DNA of 64,000 nucleotides. Origin: Catellatospora citrea (GTDB lineage: Bacteria > Actinomycetota > Actinomycetes > Mycobacteriales > Micromonosporaceae). The DNA lies in contig NZ_RAPR01000001.1 in NCBI RefSeq assembly GCF_003610235.1, positions 4,216,001 to 4,280,000 of the forward strand, in the 5' to 3' direction. This document shows, one piece after another, positions 44,554 to 52,874 of the stretch; positions within the stretch are counted from its first letter, which is position 1, and every line of letters begins with the position of its first letter. The notes under the pieces were generated by a model. That model worked only from the letters and a program-made list of their open reading frames with translations. It had not been told where the DNA came from and did not search any database. The translations under genes and the position numbers were made by a program.

Positions 44554-45737
44554 CCGCTCCTGAGGACTGGGTCTCGGCCCGCCGCGCGGTGCACGCCGCA
44601 GGCTGGCGGGCACAGCTCGCACCGGTCACCGTGCCGCTGGCCGAGGCCGACGGGCTGACCCTGGCCACTGCCCTGGCACCGCGCAGCGACCTGCCCGCCT
44701 TCCCCACGTCGAGCGTCGACGGCTGGGCACTGCGCGGTCGCGGCCCGTGGCGCGTCACCGGCCGGGTGCTGGCCGGCAGTGTGCCCGCGCCGCTGTCCGG
44801 CGACGGCGTCGCCGTCGAGATCGCCACCGGGGCCATGGTGCCCGAGGGCACGGAGGCGATCCTGCGGGTCGAGCACTCCACCCGCAGCGGTGACCTGGTC
44901 GACGGCACGCCGAAGAGCGAGCAGGAATGGCGGGTGCCGGGCGAGGAGGCCCGGGCCGGTGAGCCGCTGCTGCCCGCGGGCACGCCGGTCACCCCGGCGG
45001 TGATCGGTCTGGCCGCGTCCTGCGGCCATGACACGCTGCCGGTGCGCCCCGCGCCCCGGGCGGCGATGCTGGTCTTCGGCGACGAGCTGCTGACCGCCGG
45101 GCCGCCCGCCGACGGCCGCATCCGCGACGCGCTGGGCCCGTCCATCCCCGCCTACCTGCGGCGGCTGGGCGTGGCCTGCGAACCCGCCGCCGCACCGATC
45201 AAGGACACCCTGGACGCGCACGTCGCCGCGGTGCGGTCCGCGCTGGAGAGCGGCGTCGACCTGGTCTGCACCACCGGCGGCACCATGCACGGCCCCGTCG
45301 ACCACCTGCACCCGGCCCTGGCCGAGCTGGGCGCGTCGTACGTCGTCAACACGGTGGCGGTGCGTCCCGGCTTCCCGATGCTGATCGCCGCGGTGCCGCA
45401 GGGCGGGCGCACCCGCTTCGTCGCCGGGCTGCCCGGCAACCCGCAGTCGGCCGTGGTGGCCCTGGTGTCGCTGGTCGTCCCGCTGCTGGCGGGCCTGGCC
45501 GGCCGGCCCGAGCCGGTGCTGCCGCGGGTCACCCTCGGCGAGCCGGTGCCCGGCCGGGGCGACTACACCCATCTCGCGCTGGTCCGGATCGACCCCGTCG
45601 ACGGGCTCGCCCGGCCGGTGTCCCATGTGGGCTCGGCGATGCTGCGCGGCCTGGCCGGCGCGCGGGGGTTCGCCGTCATCCCGCCCGGCGCCACCGGCCG
45701 TGCCGGCGACGCCGTCGAACTGGTGGAGGTCCCGTGA
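44550..45737 (+). CDS. moeA: Molybdopterin molybdenumtransferase
   Basis: The protein has 395 residues with the MoeA layout: N-terminal domain (SSVDGWALRG), beta-rich domain II (VEIATGAMVPEG), MogA-like domain III (FGDELLTAG, CTTGGTMHGPVDH, GLPGNPQSAVVAL) and a C-terminal beta domain. It inserts molybdate into adenylylated molybdopterin. The catalytic-loop segment reads GGTMHGPVD where many MoeA have GGxSxGxxD, a small deviation. The ATG follows a GGGAGGGAGC site in the repeat-like leader. moaE overlaps its stop as GTGA. Confidence 0.93.
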   Translation: MTAPEDWVSARRAVHAAGWRAQLAPVTVPLAEADGLTLATALAPRSDLPAFPTSSVDGWALRGRGPWRVTGRVLAGSVPAPLSGDGVAVEIATGAMVPEGTEAILRVEHSTRSGDLVDGTPKSEQEWRVPGEEARAGEPLLPAGTPVTPAVIGLAASCGHDTLPVRPAPRAAMLVFGDELLTAGPPADGRIRDALGPSIPAYLRRLGVACEPAAAPIKDTLDAHVAAVRSALESGVDLVCTTGGTMHGPVDHLHPALAELGASYVVNTVAVRPGFPMLIAAVPQGGRTRFVAGLPGNPQSAVVALVSLVVPLLAGLAGRPEPVLPRVTLGEPVPGRGDYTHLALVRIDPVDGLARPVSHVGSAMLRGLAGARGFAVIPPGATGRAGDAVELVEVP

Positions 45738-46156
45738 ACCGGGTCGTGCTGGCCGAGCTCACCACCGAGCCGCTGGACGTGGCCGCGCACGAGGCCGCGG
45801 TGGCGGACGCGCGGGCCGGGGCGGTGGTCAGCTTCTCGGGCGTGGTCCGCGACCACGATCACGGCCGGTCGGTGGACACGCTCACCTACGAGTCACACCC
45901 CAGCGCGGCCGAGGTGCTGCGCGAGGTGGCCCAGGAACTGGCCGACGACCCCGACGTCTACGCGGTGGCGGTGTCCCACCGGTACGGCCCGCTGAAGATC
46001 GGTGACGTCGCGCTCGCCGCCGCGGTCTCCACCGCGCACCGCGCGGCCGCCTTCACCGCCTGCGCCCGGCTGGTCGACCTGGTCAAGCAGCGCCTGCCCA
46101 TCTGGAAGCACCAGACCTTCACCGACGGCACCGACGAGTGGGTCAACTGCCCGTGA
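45734..46156 (+). CDS. moaE: Molybdopterin synthase large subunit
   Basis: The protein has 140 residues. Motifs GAVVSFSGVVRDHDHGRSV, LTYESHPSAAEVL, VAVSHRYGPLKIGDVAL and KQRLPIWKHQTFTDGTDEWV (catalytic lysines) are those of MoaE. With MoaD thiocarboxylate it inserts sulfur into cPMP. GTG overlaps the moeA stop. The candidate MoaD partner is at 63632-63874, about 17.5 kb away and on the other strand. Confidence 0.95.
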   Translation: MNRVVLAELTTEPLDVAAHEAAVADARAGAVVSFSGVVRDHDHGRSVDTLTYESHPSAAEVLREVAQELADDPDVYAVAVSHRYGPLKIGDVALAAAVSTAHRAAAFTACARLVDLVKQRLPIWKHQTFTDGTDEWVNCP

Positions 46157-46199
46157 CGGCACGCCCCCGCTCGTGACGGAGGCCGAACAGGCCGCAGAA

Positions 46200-46245
46200 A
46201 CAGGGAAGCTGCTGCCTCCGTGGTGCCAGGCAGCAGCTTCCCTGT
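46200..46245. terminator. Terminator after moaE
   Basis: A perfect 18-bp stem (46200-46217 with 46228-46245) with a 10-nt loop lies between convergent genes. TCTTGC follows on the plus strand. Confidence 0.9.
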
Positions 46246-46251
46246 CTTGCG

Positions 46252-47682
46252 TCAGTGATCGGTCGGCGCACCCGCGGTGGCCGGGGCCGGTTCGCCGCGG
46301 CGGGCCGGGACGACGGCCGGGCGGGCGACGGGCACCCGCAGCGGCGCGGCACCGCCGAACGCCGGCTCGGCGCCGGGCCGCGACGGCAGGGCCGCGACCA
46401 GCACGATGAGCGCGATGGCGAGCGAGTTCTCGGCGAGCATGCCGAACAGGCCGTCGGCGTAGTGCGACACCGCCGGGAGCTGGTGCTCGTACGGCCAGAT
46501 CGGCGAGATCAGGAACAGCAGGTAGAGGGCGATCGCCGCACCTGCGTGCCGCGCGCCGACCAGCGCCGGGAACCAGATCGGCTCCCGCAGGCCCGGGGTG
46601 GACCGCCCGCGTGCCGCGAGCCCGCGACCGGCCGCCCGGCGGCGCAGCGCCTGGTCGGCGAGCGCGATGACGGCCGGCACGACCCAGACCAGGTGGTGCG
46701 TCCAGGAGATCGGACTGACCACGTTCGCGGTCAGGCCGACCAGGGTGAACGCGATCAGCTCGTCGCCCTCGGCATGGGCCGCGGCGGCCCGGGTCAGCCC
46801 GACCGCGAGCAGCACCAGCGCGAATGCGATCCAGAGCGGGCTGGGCGCGGTCGCGGTGTCGTACAGCCGCGACAGCAGCCCGGCCAGGGACTGGTTGGGC
46901 GTCATGTCCGCGACGCCGACCCGCTCCGTCTGGAAGATCACGCTCCCCCAGTACAGGGCGGACTCGTGCGGGACGGCGACCCAGGCGGCGGCGGTGGCGG
47001 CCAGGCCGGCGAGCGTGGCCGTGAGCGCGGCCCGCCACTGCTTGCTGACCAGGAAGTACACGATGAACAGCGCGGGCGTCAGCTTGATCGCCATGGCGAT
47101 GCCGACGCCGATGCCGGCCCAGCGCCAACCGCGGCGCAGCGCCACCAGGTCCGCCATGATCAGCGCGAACAGCAGCAGGTTCACCTGCCCGAAGCCGAGC
47201 GTCTCACGCACCGGCTCGATGGCGGCGAACAGCGGCAGCGCGACCGCGACGGTCATCCAGCGCGGCCAGCCGCACCGGTCGGCGACCGGGATCAGCAGCG
47301 CGGCGAGCACCATGCCCAGCGCGACCAGGCCGAAGACCATGTTGAACAGTCCCGCGGCGGAGGGTGTCAGCGCCGCCATGGGCAGCATCAGCAGCGCCGC
47401 GAACGGCGGGTAGGTGAACCCGAGCGTCGTGTCGGGCGCGATGAACTCGTACAGCTCGCCGCCGCCGCTCCACCACACCACCGCGCCGTGATAGATCTTC
47501 ATGTCGAAGAAGTCGTACCACCGTCCGAAGTTCTGCTCCGTCACCCAGGCGGCGTAGCAGATGGCGGCGACGATGCCGACCCGGACGAGCGTGCGACGAT
47601 CCCACTGCGGGGATCTCCAGTCACGGATGAATCGGGGGCTCCTGGCGAGGCGGGGCAGACTGCGCACGCCGCGTGCCGGCAT
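46252..47682 (-). CDS. GT87-family polyprenol-phosphomannose-dependent mannosyltransferase
   Basis: ATG at 47682 with AAGGAGG upstream gives 476 residues. About ten hydrophobic segments are present; the first outer loop has WYDFFDMKIYHGAVVWWSGG, the acidic D-x-K/Y region of GT87 enzymes. LGFTYPPFAALLMLP, GFGQVNLLLFALI and IKLTPALFIVYFL are family hallmarks. Such enzymes add mannose from polyprenyl-phosphate-mannose to lipomannan or other envelope glycans. A soluble Pro/Ala tail ends it. It is one of three or four GT-C-like proteins in the window. Confidence 0.88.
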   Translation of the reverse strand: MPARGVRSLPRLARSPRFIRDWRSPQWDRRTLVRVGIVAAICYAAWVTEQNFGRWYDFFDMKIYHGAVVWWSGGGELYEFIAPDTTLGFTYPPFAALLMLPMAALTPSAAGLFNMVFGLVALGMVLAALLIPVADRCGWPRWMTVAVALPLFAAIEPVRETLGFGQVNLLLFALIMADLVALRRGWRWAGIGVGIAMAIKLTPALFIVYFLVSKQWRAALTATLAGLAATAAAWVAVPHESALYWGSVIFQTERVGVADMTPNQSLAGLLSRLYDTATAPSPLWIAFALVLLAVGLTRAAAAHAEGDELIAFTLVGLTANVVSPISWTHHLVWVVPAVIALADQALRRRAAGRGLAARGRSTPGLREPIWFPALVGARHAGAAIALYLLFLISPIWPYEHQLPAVSHYADGLFGMLAENSLAIALIVLVAALPSRPGAEPAFGGAAPLRVPVARPAVVPARRGEPAPATAGAPTDH

Positions 47683-47994
47683 GGCGTCGCCACCTCCTTC
47701 AAGGGGTCGGGTCTCGGCATCGTCGCGCAGCGACGATCCGGGGTCAGGCCGTTCGTGTCTGCTGAGCAGCCTAGAACGGCGGACCACTCCAGTACCTCCC
47801 GTGTTACCCGACCGTGTCCGATCCCACACGACTTTGCGACATTTCTAGCTGGTTAACGCTGCCTGCGAAGTTAAGGTGATTGGCGTCACATAATCACCTC
47901 TGGCTGCGAAAACGCACCCTCTGCATGGCGCAACGGCACAGACGGGAACGAAGAAACGCCGATGTCCGGGCACCCCTCCGGTCGGTTACCCGCA
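47683..47994 (-). other. Gene-free region upstream of the GT87 gene
   Basis: These 312 bases contain the GT87 ribosome site (AAGGAGG) and no convincing gene. The centre (about 47830-47900) is relatively AT-rich and holds the inverted repeat at 47875-47898. Promoter elements could not be fixed. Confidence 0.55.
47875..47898. promoter_or_regulatory. Inverted repeat in the GT87 upstream region
   Basis: GGTGATT (47875-47881) and AATCACC (47892-47898) form a perfect inverted repeat around 10 nt, in an AT-rich patch about 190 nt before the GT87 start. It is a possible operator. Confidence 0.4.
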
Positions 47995-48516
47995 TCAACC
48001 GAGATGTAACTGCGTCGACGCCTTCTGCTGCGCCTTGCGCAGCGACTTGTGGGCGGACTTCTGCGCGTCGTGCACGGCCTTGCGGCCTCGCCAGCCGAGG
48101 CTGGGCGACCCGGCGGTGTCGACGGCAGCCAGCAGCAGGCCGGCCAGCAGGCCGAGATTCTTGGCGAAGTGCACCATCTCGTTGTTGCGCGTCTCGGGGT
48201 TCTCGATGCGCCAGAACGGGTGGCCCACCAGCGTGGCGGGGATGAGGGTGCCGGCCAGCAGGGCCGCGGCGGGCCGGGGGGCGGTGCCGGTGGCCAGCAT
48301 CGCGCCGGCCACGACCTGGACCCCGGCGTTGACCCGGACCAGGGTCTTGGTCTCCGTGGGCAGTCGCGGGTCGACCGCCTCCAGCAGGGGCACGACCTGC
48401 TCCGCGAGGGGCTCCGCCTTGACGGCGTACCGGTCGGGCTTCAGCAGCGCCTGCGCCCCGGCAGCGATGAACAGTCCACCGAGCAGAGCGCGCGCGACCC
48501 CTCGTACTGGTCTCAT
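47995..48516 (-). CDS. DoxX-family membrane protein
   Basis: The protein has 173 residues with four hydrophobic segments and the DoxX pattern: VARALLGGLFIAAGAQALLKPD at the start and TLIPATLVGHPFWRIENPETRNNEMVHFAKNLGLLAGLL. The last 40 residues are a basic, Lys/Gln-rich cytoplasmic tail. DoxX proteins in actinobacteria act in redox-linked membrane complexes in some cases, but most are uncharacterised. It lies 10 nt downstream of the anchored protein gene on the same strand, so the two are one operon. Confidence 0.85.
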   Translation of the reverse strand: MRPVRGVARALLGGLFIAAGAQALLKPDRYAVKAEPLAEQVVPLLEAVDPRLPTETKTLVRVNAGVQVVAGAMLATGTAPRPAAALLAGTLIPATLVGHPFWRIENPETRNNEMVHFAKNLGLLAGLLLAAVDTAGSPSLGWRGRKAVHDAQKSAHKSLRKAQQKASTQLHLG

Positions 48517-48526
48517 ACCGCCATTA

Positions 48527-49045
48527 TCAAGGACGTTCGCCCATGCATAGGACGAAATCCAAACCCTCCAACTCGCTGTCGAAGAAGTAGTGGTAGCGGT
48601 AGTCCTTGACCGCGGCGCACTCGCCCGTGTCGCTCGTCGCGTCGAACCGCGCCAGCACTTCCAGCGCGCCGGGCGAGCATTCGGTCAGGACCAGATCCGG
48701 GTCCTTCTCCGTGCCCTGATTGGCCACGCAGTCACCCGGCTGGGCGAACCGCGCGGTGCGCGGCGGCCCGGAGGGGGTCGCGGTGGTCACGGGGATCGGC
48801 GGGGCGTCGGCGCCGAACGGGTTCGGGACGATCTTCAGCGCGACGAGCACACCAAGGAAGATCAGCAGTGATGCCGCCAGCAGCGCGATGCCGATGATCG
48901 CGGGGCCTCGGCCGCCCATGCGCGGCCGGGGTGGTGGCTGCACGATCGGCAGCAGCTCGGTCGGCTGTGCCAAGGGCTCGGACGGGTATCGGTCAGGGGT
49001 GTGCAAAGCGGTGCTCCGCGGGGACGAGATCGGGGTGCGTGCCAA
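48527..49045 (-). CDS. Membrane-anchored protein with small extracytoplasmic domain
   Basis: The longest sensible frame gives 172 residues from TTG at 49045. The start is uncertain, since the first 40 residues are polar and Pro-rich. One membrane helix (about 46-72) is followed by an outer domain (95-172) with four cysteines in pairs (GDCVANQG, LTECSPG, GECAAVKDY, FVLCMG), the LppU/SCO3897-type pattern. It is probably a disulfide-bonded surface domain of unknown binding role. Divergent from the prepilin peptidase gene, with only 15 nt between starts. Confidence 0.7.
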   Translation of the reverse strand: MARTPISSPRSTALHTPDRYPSEPLAQPTELLPIVQPPPRPRMGGRGPAIIGIALLAASLLIFLGVLVALKIVPNPFGADAPPIPVTTATPSGPPRTARFAQPGDCVANQGTEKDPDLVLTECSPGALEVLARFDATSDTGECAAVKDYRYHYFFDSELEGLDFVLCMGERP

Positions 49046-49060
49046 GGTACCGTGCGCGAC

Positions 49061-49822
49061 ATGGCCATCGACTCCTCCGTCACGATGTTGTCATTAGCCG
49101 TGGGGGCACTGTTCGGCGCGCTCACGCCGCGGGCGGCATACCGGCTGTCGGTGGCCTGGGGGGAGCCCGCGCTGGCCGGATGCGCCGAGTGCGGCACGCC
49201 GTTCGCCGCCGGCGCCGCCGGGTGGTGGCGGTTCGCGGCCCGGTGCGTTTCCTGCGGCGTACGCCAGGGGCCGAGCCTGTGGTGGACCGTGCCGGTGGGG
49301 GCGCTCGCGGCCGGGCTGACCGCGGCCAGCCTCGCCGGGCAGGGCTGGGCGCTGGTCGCCGGCGTCCTGCTGAGCGTGGTGGGCGTGCTGCTGGCCGCGA
49401 TCGACCTCGCGGTGCAGCGGCTGCCCGACCCCATCGTGTGGCGGCTGGCCGTGGCCGTCGCGGGACTGCTGGTGCTCGCGGCCGCGACCGGCGGCAGCTG
49501 GGCGGCGTACGGTCGCGCCCTCGGCGGCGGTGCCGCCCTGCTGGCCGGGTTCGGCCTGATGGCACTGCTGACCGGCGGCCAGATCGGACTCGGCGACGCC
49601 AAGGTCGCCGGTGTGCTGGGCCTGCTGCTCGGCTGGTACGGCTGGGGCCCGGTGCTGCTCGGCGGCCTGCTGGCGCTGCTGCTGAACGGGGCCGTTGCCG
49701 TGGTGCTGCTGGTGCTGCGCCGGATCAGCTGGCGCGGCTCGCTCCCGATGGGACCCTCGCTGCTCGCCGCTGCCCTGTTGGCCGTCGTGGCGATCGGCCC
49801 GCTGCTGCCCCCGGCGGCCTGA
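49061..49822 (+). CDS. Prepilin peptidase (A24, TadV/PilD-like)
   Basis: The protein has 253 residues with about seven hydrophobic segments. The two aspartates are D115 in AAIDLAVQRLPD and D179 in IGLGDAK, the A24 catalytic pair. An N-terminal CAEC...CVSC tetrad (C41, C44, C62, C65) is like the zinc loop of PilD enzymes. It cleaves the leader of the Flp pilin and TadE-like pseudopilins at the membrane. It stands 404 nt before the flp gene and is the first gene of the pilus region. Confidence 0.87.
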   Translation: MAIDSSVTMLSLAVGALFGALTPRAAYRLSVAWGEPALAGCAECGTPFAAGAAGWWRFAARCVSCGVRQGPSLWWTVPVGALAAGLTAASLAGQGWALVAGVLLSVVGVLLAAIDLAVQRLPDPIVWRLAVAVAGLLVLAAATGGSWAAYGRALGGGAALLAGFGLMALLTGGQIGLGDAKVAGVLGLLLGWYGWGPVLLGGLLALLLNGAVAVVLLVLRRISWRGSLPMGPSLLAAALLAVVAIGPLLPPAA

Positions 49823-50226
49823 ACAGGCGCCCGTCTCACCCGGACGAACGAACCGTGGCCCGTGGTGTCGGCAACCCGACTCCGCGGCCCGGCCGATGAC
49901 GGCGGTTGTCAGGTGTGGTCCCGGCAGTGCCGGAGAGCGTGTCCCTTTCGCTCCTTTTCGAAGCCCTATCGCCTCGCCCGATCATCCGACCCGTGTCACG
50001 TGGGGTACGTCGCCGCCTGGCGGATGTCGGACTCCACGATCACGTTGAGTGTTCAACTGAACGCCAACTGCGGCCATCTTGATCGCACCGTGAGCATGAC
50101 GTGACAACTGAGTGACGGCCCGTAGCTCAGTGGGCAGGCTCCCAGTCGTCGGCCACATGGGCCGGCATCCGTCGTGGACCGGCCCGCCTGGATGCGGATC
50201 GGCCGTAGCTGGGGGTGCACTCGCAC
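49823..50226 (+). other. Gene-free region upstream of the Tad operon
   Basis: These 404 bases hold no convincing gene. They contain nested inverted repeats at 50044-50062 and, at about 50118-50140, a stretch resembling a tRNA D-arm (GTAGCTCAGTGGGCAGGCT) that does not continue into a tRNA. The likely Tad promoter lies in the last 200 bases. Confidence 0.55.
50044..50062. promoter_or_regulatory. Nested inverted repeats before the flp gene
   Basis: GTTGA-GTGT-TCAAC (50044-50057) overlaps GTTCAACTGAAC (50051-50062). Two interlocked palindromes in an otherwise plain region about 165 nt before the flp ATG suggest a regulator-binding site for the pilus operon. Confidence 0.45.
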
Positions 50227-50400
50227 ATGCGCAAGCTCATCACCAAGGCCCAGACCGTTGTCGCCAACCGGGACCGGGGCGCCACCGCCGTCGAATACGC
50301 CCTGATCGTGTCCCTGATCGCGGTGGTCATCATCGTCGCTGTCCGGGCGCTCGGCGTCGACATCGACGCGGCGTTCGACGCCGTCACCGCCGCGATCTGA
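50227..50400 (+). CDS. Flp-family type IVb pilin
   Basis: The protein has 57 residues from ATG at 50227; a GTG 12 nt earlier is an alternative. A short basic leader ends RDRG, followed by ATAVEYALIVSLIAVVIIVAV: the class III signal with Glu at +5 and Tyr at +6, the Flp hallmark. It is the main pilus subunit after cleavage by the prepilin peptidase. GGGGGT stands upstream. Confidence 0.93.
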   Translation: MRKLITKAQTVVANRDRGATAVEYALIVSLIAVVIIVAVRALGVDIDAAFDAVTAAI

Positions 50401-50469
50401 ATCCCTGCAGCAGGGCCGGCCATGTCGTCGGCCCTGCTGTCACCTCCAGCGAAGAGTTACGAGGCAGCG

Positions 50470-50877
50470 ATGACAAGACGCGATCGCGGCGCAGCCGCGG
50501 TGGAGATGGCACTGGTACTGCCGATCCTCCTGCTGCTCGTCTTCGGAATCATCGACTTCGGGCGGATGCTCAGCACCCAAATCAAGATCACCGAAGCGGC
50601 CCGGGAGGGCGCGCGGGCCGCGACGATCCTGAACACCAGCACCGCCGCCCGGGCCCGAGTCACCACCGTGCTCGGCACCACGCCGGTGACCGTGAGCGTC
50701 TCCGGCGGCAGCGCCCCGTGCGCCAATGCGGCCCCCGGCACCGACGCCACGGTGCGCGTCGACCACAGCTTCAACTTCGTCACGCCGATCTCCGCGATAG
50801 CAGCCCTCTTCGGCCGCGGCCCCAGTCCCGGCACGGTGCAGCTGAGCGCGACAGGAGTCATGCCATGCCGTTCCTGA
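50470..50877 (+). CDS. TadE-like pseudopilin
   Basis: ATG at 50470 with GAGG upstream gives 135 residues. RDRGAAAVEMALVLPILLLLVFGIIDFGRML is the TadE pattern: a prepilin-like site followed by a hydrophobic helix and then a small extracytoplasmic domain with two cysteines (C99-region and near the end). It is a minor pilin of the Tad system. The tadG gene overlaps its end by 13 nt. Confidence 0.88.
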   Translation: MTRRDRGAAAVEMALVLPILLLLVFGIIDFGRMLSTQIKITEAAREGARAATILNTSTAARARVTTVLGTTPVTVSVSGGSAPCANAAPGTDATVRVDHSFNFVTPISAIAALFGRGPSPGTVQLSATGVMPCRS

Positions 50878-52079
50878 AGTCACGCGCCGGCGCCGATCGG
50901 GACAGGGGCGCCGCGGCGACGATCGTCACCATCCTGCTGGCCGGCGGCGTGCTGCTGGGCATGACCGCCCTGGTCGTCGACGTGGGAAGGCTCTACGTCG
51001 AACGTGAGGACCTCCAGTCGGGGGCCGATGCCGCCGCCATGGCGGTCGCGCTCGACTGCGCGAAGCGCAACGACCCGGACCGTGATCGCGAATGCCGTGC
51101 CGCGGCCGGCACCGCACCCGGCTATGCCAACAACAATGCCGGTGACGGCACCAGCGGAGTCCGCCACGTCTGCGGCACCGACGCCCGTCTGCCCGGCTGT
51201 GCCGGCGGGGGGCAGGGCAATCTCACGGACTGCCTCGGGCAGCCTCCCGCGAATGCCACGTGGGTGGAGGTCCGGACGAGCACGCGGCTGCCGAGCGGCA
51301 GCTTCATCCTGCCGCCCAGCTTCGCCCAGACGCTGGCCGGCGGGTACTCCGGCAGCACGCTGGAAGCGTGCGCCCGGGTCGGCTGGGGATCACCGAGCAG
51401 CGGCCTCGCGCTGACCTTCTGCCTGAGCGAGTGGACGGACGGAACCGCGGGCGGGTACGCACCGGCTCCGCCGGCCGTCCCGGCTGCATCGTTCGAGGTC
51501 GTGCTCAAGACGAAGGACCCCGGAAACGGCAACGGAAACGGCAACGGAAACGGCAACGGCAACGGTGGTGGCGGCAACGGTGGCGGCGGGAACGGCAACG
51601 GTGGCGGCGGACCGGCCGACCCCTGCCAGGCGCGCCCGTCTGGCGGCGATCTGCCCGGCGGCTTCGGCTGGACGGACACGCCGAATCGAAATGTCTGCCT
51701 GACCGTCGTGACGGCAGTCGGCACCTACGGGGTCGACCCGGGTGCGAACGTGTCTCACGCATGCGAGCAGGCGCTGCGCGACGCGCGGGCCAGCGGCCAG
51801 CCGGTATCGATCCCGATCTACAACCAGGCCACCGGCACCGGCAACAACGGCTTGTACCGCATCGAAGGCTTCGCCGCCTTCGTGATCACGGGTTGGGGCA
51901 ACCTGCCCAACGGACTCCACAGCGCGGATTCCACCCTGACCGGCCGGGCCGCCAGCACCCTCTGCGACCACGGCGAGGACTGCATCTTCGGCTACTTCAC
52001 CAACGCTCTCGTGCCGTGGGACGGCGAATTCGGATCCACGCCGAACCTCGGGGCGACCGTCATCAAGACCATCGGCTGA
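50865..52079 (+). CDS. TadG-like pilus-associated protein
   Basis: The protein has 404 residues from ATG, with AGGAG seven bases upstream. RDRGAAATIVTILLAGGVLLGMTALVVDVGRLYVEREDLQSGADAAA is the TadG_N segment: helix plus the typical first outer strand. The extracytoplasmic part (45-404) has many cysteines (about 12) and is divided by a Gly/Asn low-complexity linker (residues 220-249). No full vWA domain is present here; a vWA domain is instead fused to TadB in this locus. It is likely a surface or pilus-tip accessory protein. Confidence 0.83.
   Translation: MPFLKSRAGADRDRGAAATIVTILLAGGVLLGMTALVVDVGRLYVEREDLQSGADAAAMAVALDCAKRNDPDRDRECRAAAGTAPGYANNNAGDGTSGVRHVCGTDARLPGCAGGGQGNLTDCLGQPPANATWVEVRTSTRLPSGSFILPPSFAQTLAGGYSGSTLEACARVGWGSPSSGLALTFCLSEWTDGTAGGYAPAPPAVPAASFEVVLKTKDPGNGNGNGNGNGNGNGGGGNGGGGNGNGGGGPADPCQARPSGGDLPGGFGWTDTPNRNVCLTVVTAVGTYGVDPGANVSHACEQALRDARASGQPVSIPIYNQATGTGNNGLYRIEGFAAFVITGWGNLPNGLHSADSTLTGRAASTLCDHGEDCIFGYFTNALVPWDGEFGSTPNLGATVIKTIG
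51522..51612 (+). repeat. Gly-Asn coding repeat in tadG
   Basis: Six-base units ggaaac/ggcaac run several times, then ggtggcggc-type units follow, coding GN repeats and then GGGGN. The 91-bp tract separates two cysteine-rich parts of the protein and is a slippage-prone linker. Confidence 0.88.
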
Positions 52080-52097
52080 AACTCGAAGGACCTCTCT

Positions 52098-52865
52098 ATG
52101 ACCCGGCGCATTCTCGGTGTGGTGCTCGCTATCGTCCTGGCTGTCATCGGGACGGGCGCGGTGCTCCTCTACGTCAGCAAGACCCGCAGCTCGGTGGCGG
52201 AGGGCCAGACGGCGGTGACCGTCCTGGTGGCCAAGCAGCGCATCTCCGCGGGCACCAGCGGCGCGTCCATCAAGACCCGCGAGCTGTTCGACGAAATCGT
52301 GATGCCGGCCGGCACCCTGCCTGCCGACAGCCTGACCGCCCTGCCCGCCGAGCTCGACGAACTGGTGCTGACCCACGACGTCCAGCCCCGGCAGTTGCTG
52401 CTCAAGGGCATGTTCGGCGCGCCGACCACGCTCTCCGGCGGCATCGCGGTGCCGGAGAAGATGATGGCCGTCAGCCTGAAGATGGCGGTCGAGGAGGAGG
52501 TCGGCGGCTTCGTCCGGCCGGGTTCGCAGATCGCCGTCTTCAGTACGTACACGCTGGTGGACGAGCCCTACAAGAAGGTCGTCGGGGAGAACAACAAGGG
52601 CACCAAGCTGCTGCTTCCCCGCGTCGAGGTGCTGGCCGTCGGTGCGTACGGCGACGACGGTGTCACGTCCGCGCAGCGCAACGACGCCCCGGCCGAGGCC
52701 GGCAAGGTGACCCTGCTGGTGACCGTCGCGGTCACCCAGGAGCAGGCCGAGAAGCTGATCCACTCGGTGCGGATCGCGGAGCTCTACCTGGCCCTGCTCA
52801 CCGACTCGTCGGAGACCCGCACGCAGCCCGGCACCGCCGTGGACAACCGCACCATCCTGCGCTGA
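52098..52865 (+). CDS. cpaB: Flp pilus assembly protein CpaB/RcpC
   Basis: The protein has 255 residues. An N-terminal membrane helix (about 5-26) is followed by an SAF domain (40-105; VTVLVAKQRISAGT, VQPRQLLLKGMF) and the RcpC/CpaB domain (VPEKMMAVSLKM, GGFVRPGSQIAVFSTY, LLLPRVEVLAVG). It works outside the membrane in the pilus machine. The gene follows tadG by 18 nt with GAAGGA before the ATG. Confidence 0.9.
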   Translation: MTRRILGVVLAIVLAVIGTGAVLLYVSKTRSSVAEGQTAVTVLVAKQRISAGTSGASIKTRELFDEIVMPAGTLPADSLTALPAELDELVLTHDVQPRQLLLKGMFGAPTTLSGGIAVPEKMMAVSLKMAVEEEVGGFVRPGSQIAVFSTYTLVDEPYKKVVGENNKGTKLLLPRVEVLAVGAYGDDGVTSAQRNDAPAEAGKVTLLVTVAVTQEQAEKLIHSVRIAELYLALLTDSSETRTQPGTAVDNRTILR

Positions 52866-52874
52866 GAGCCCTTC

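Noticed and set aside
50118..50190. Possible tRNA gene before flp
   Set aside because: A D-arm-like piece (TAGCTCAGTGG) is present, but no anticodon arm, T-arm (GGTTCRANYCC) or matching acceptor stem follows.
51522..51612. CRISPR-like repeat
   Set aside because: The units are 6-9 bp, coding and without spacers. No cas genes or spaced repeats exist anywhere in the window.
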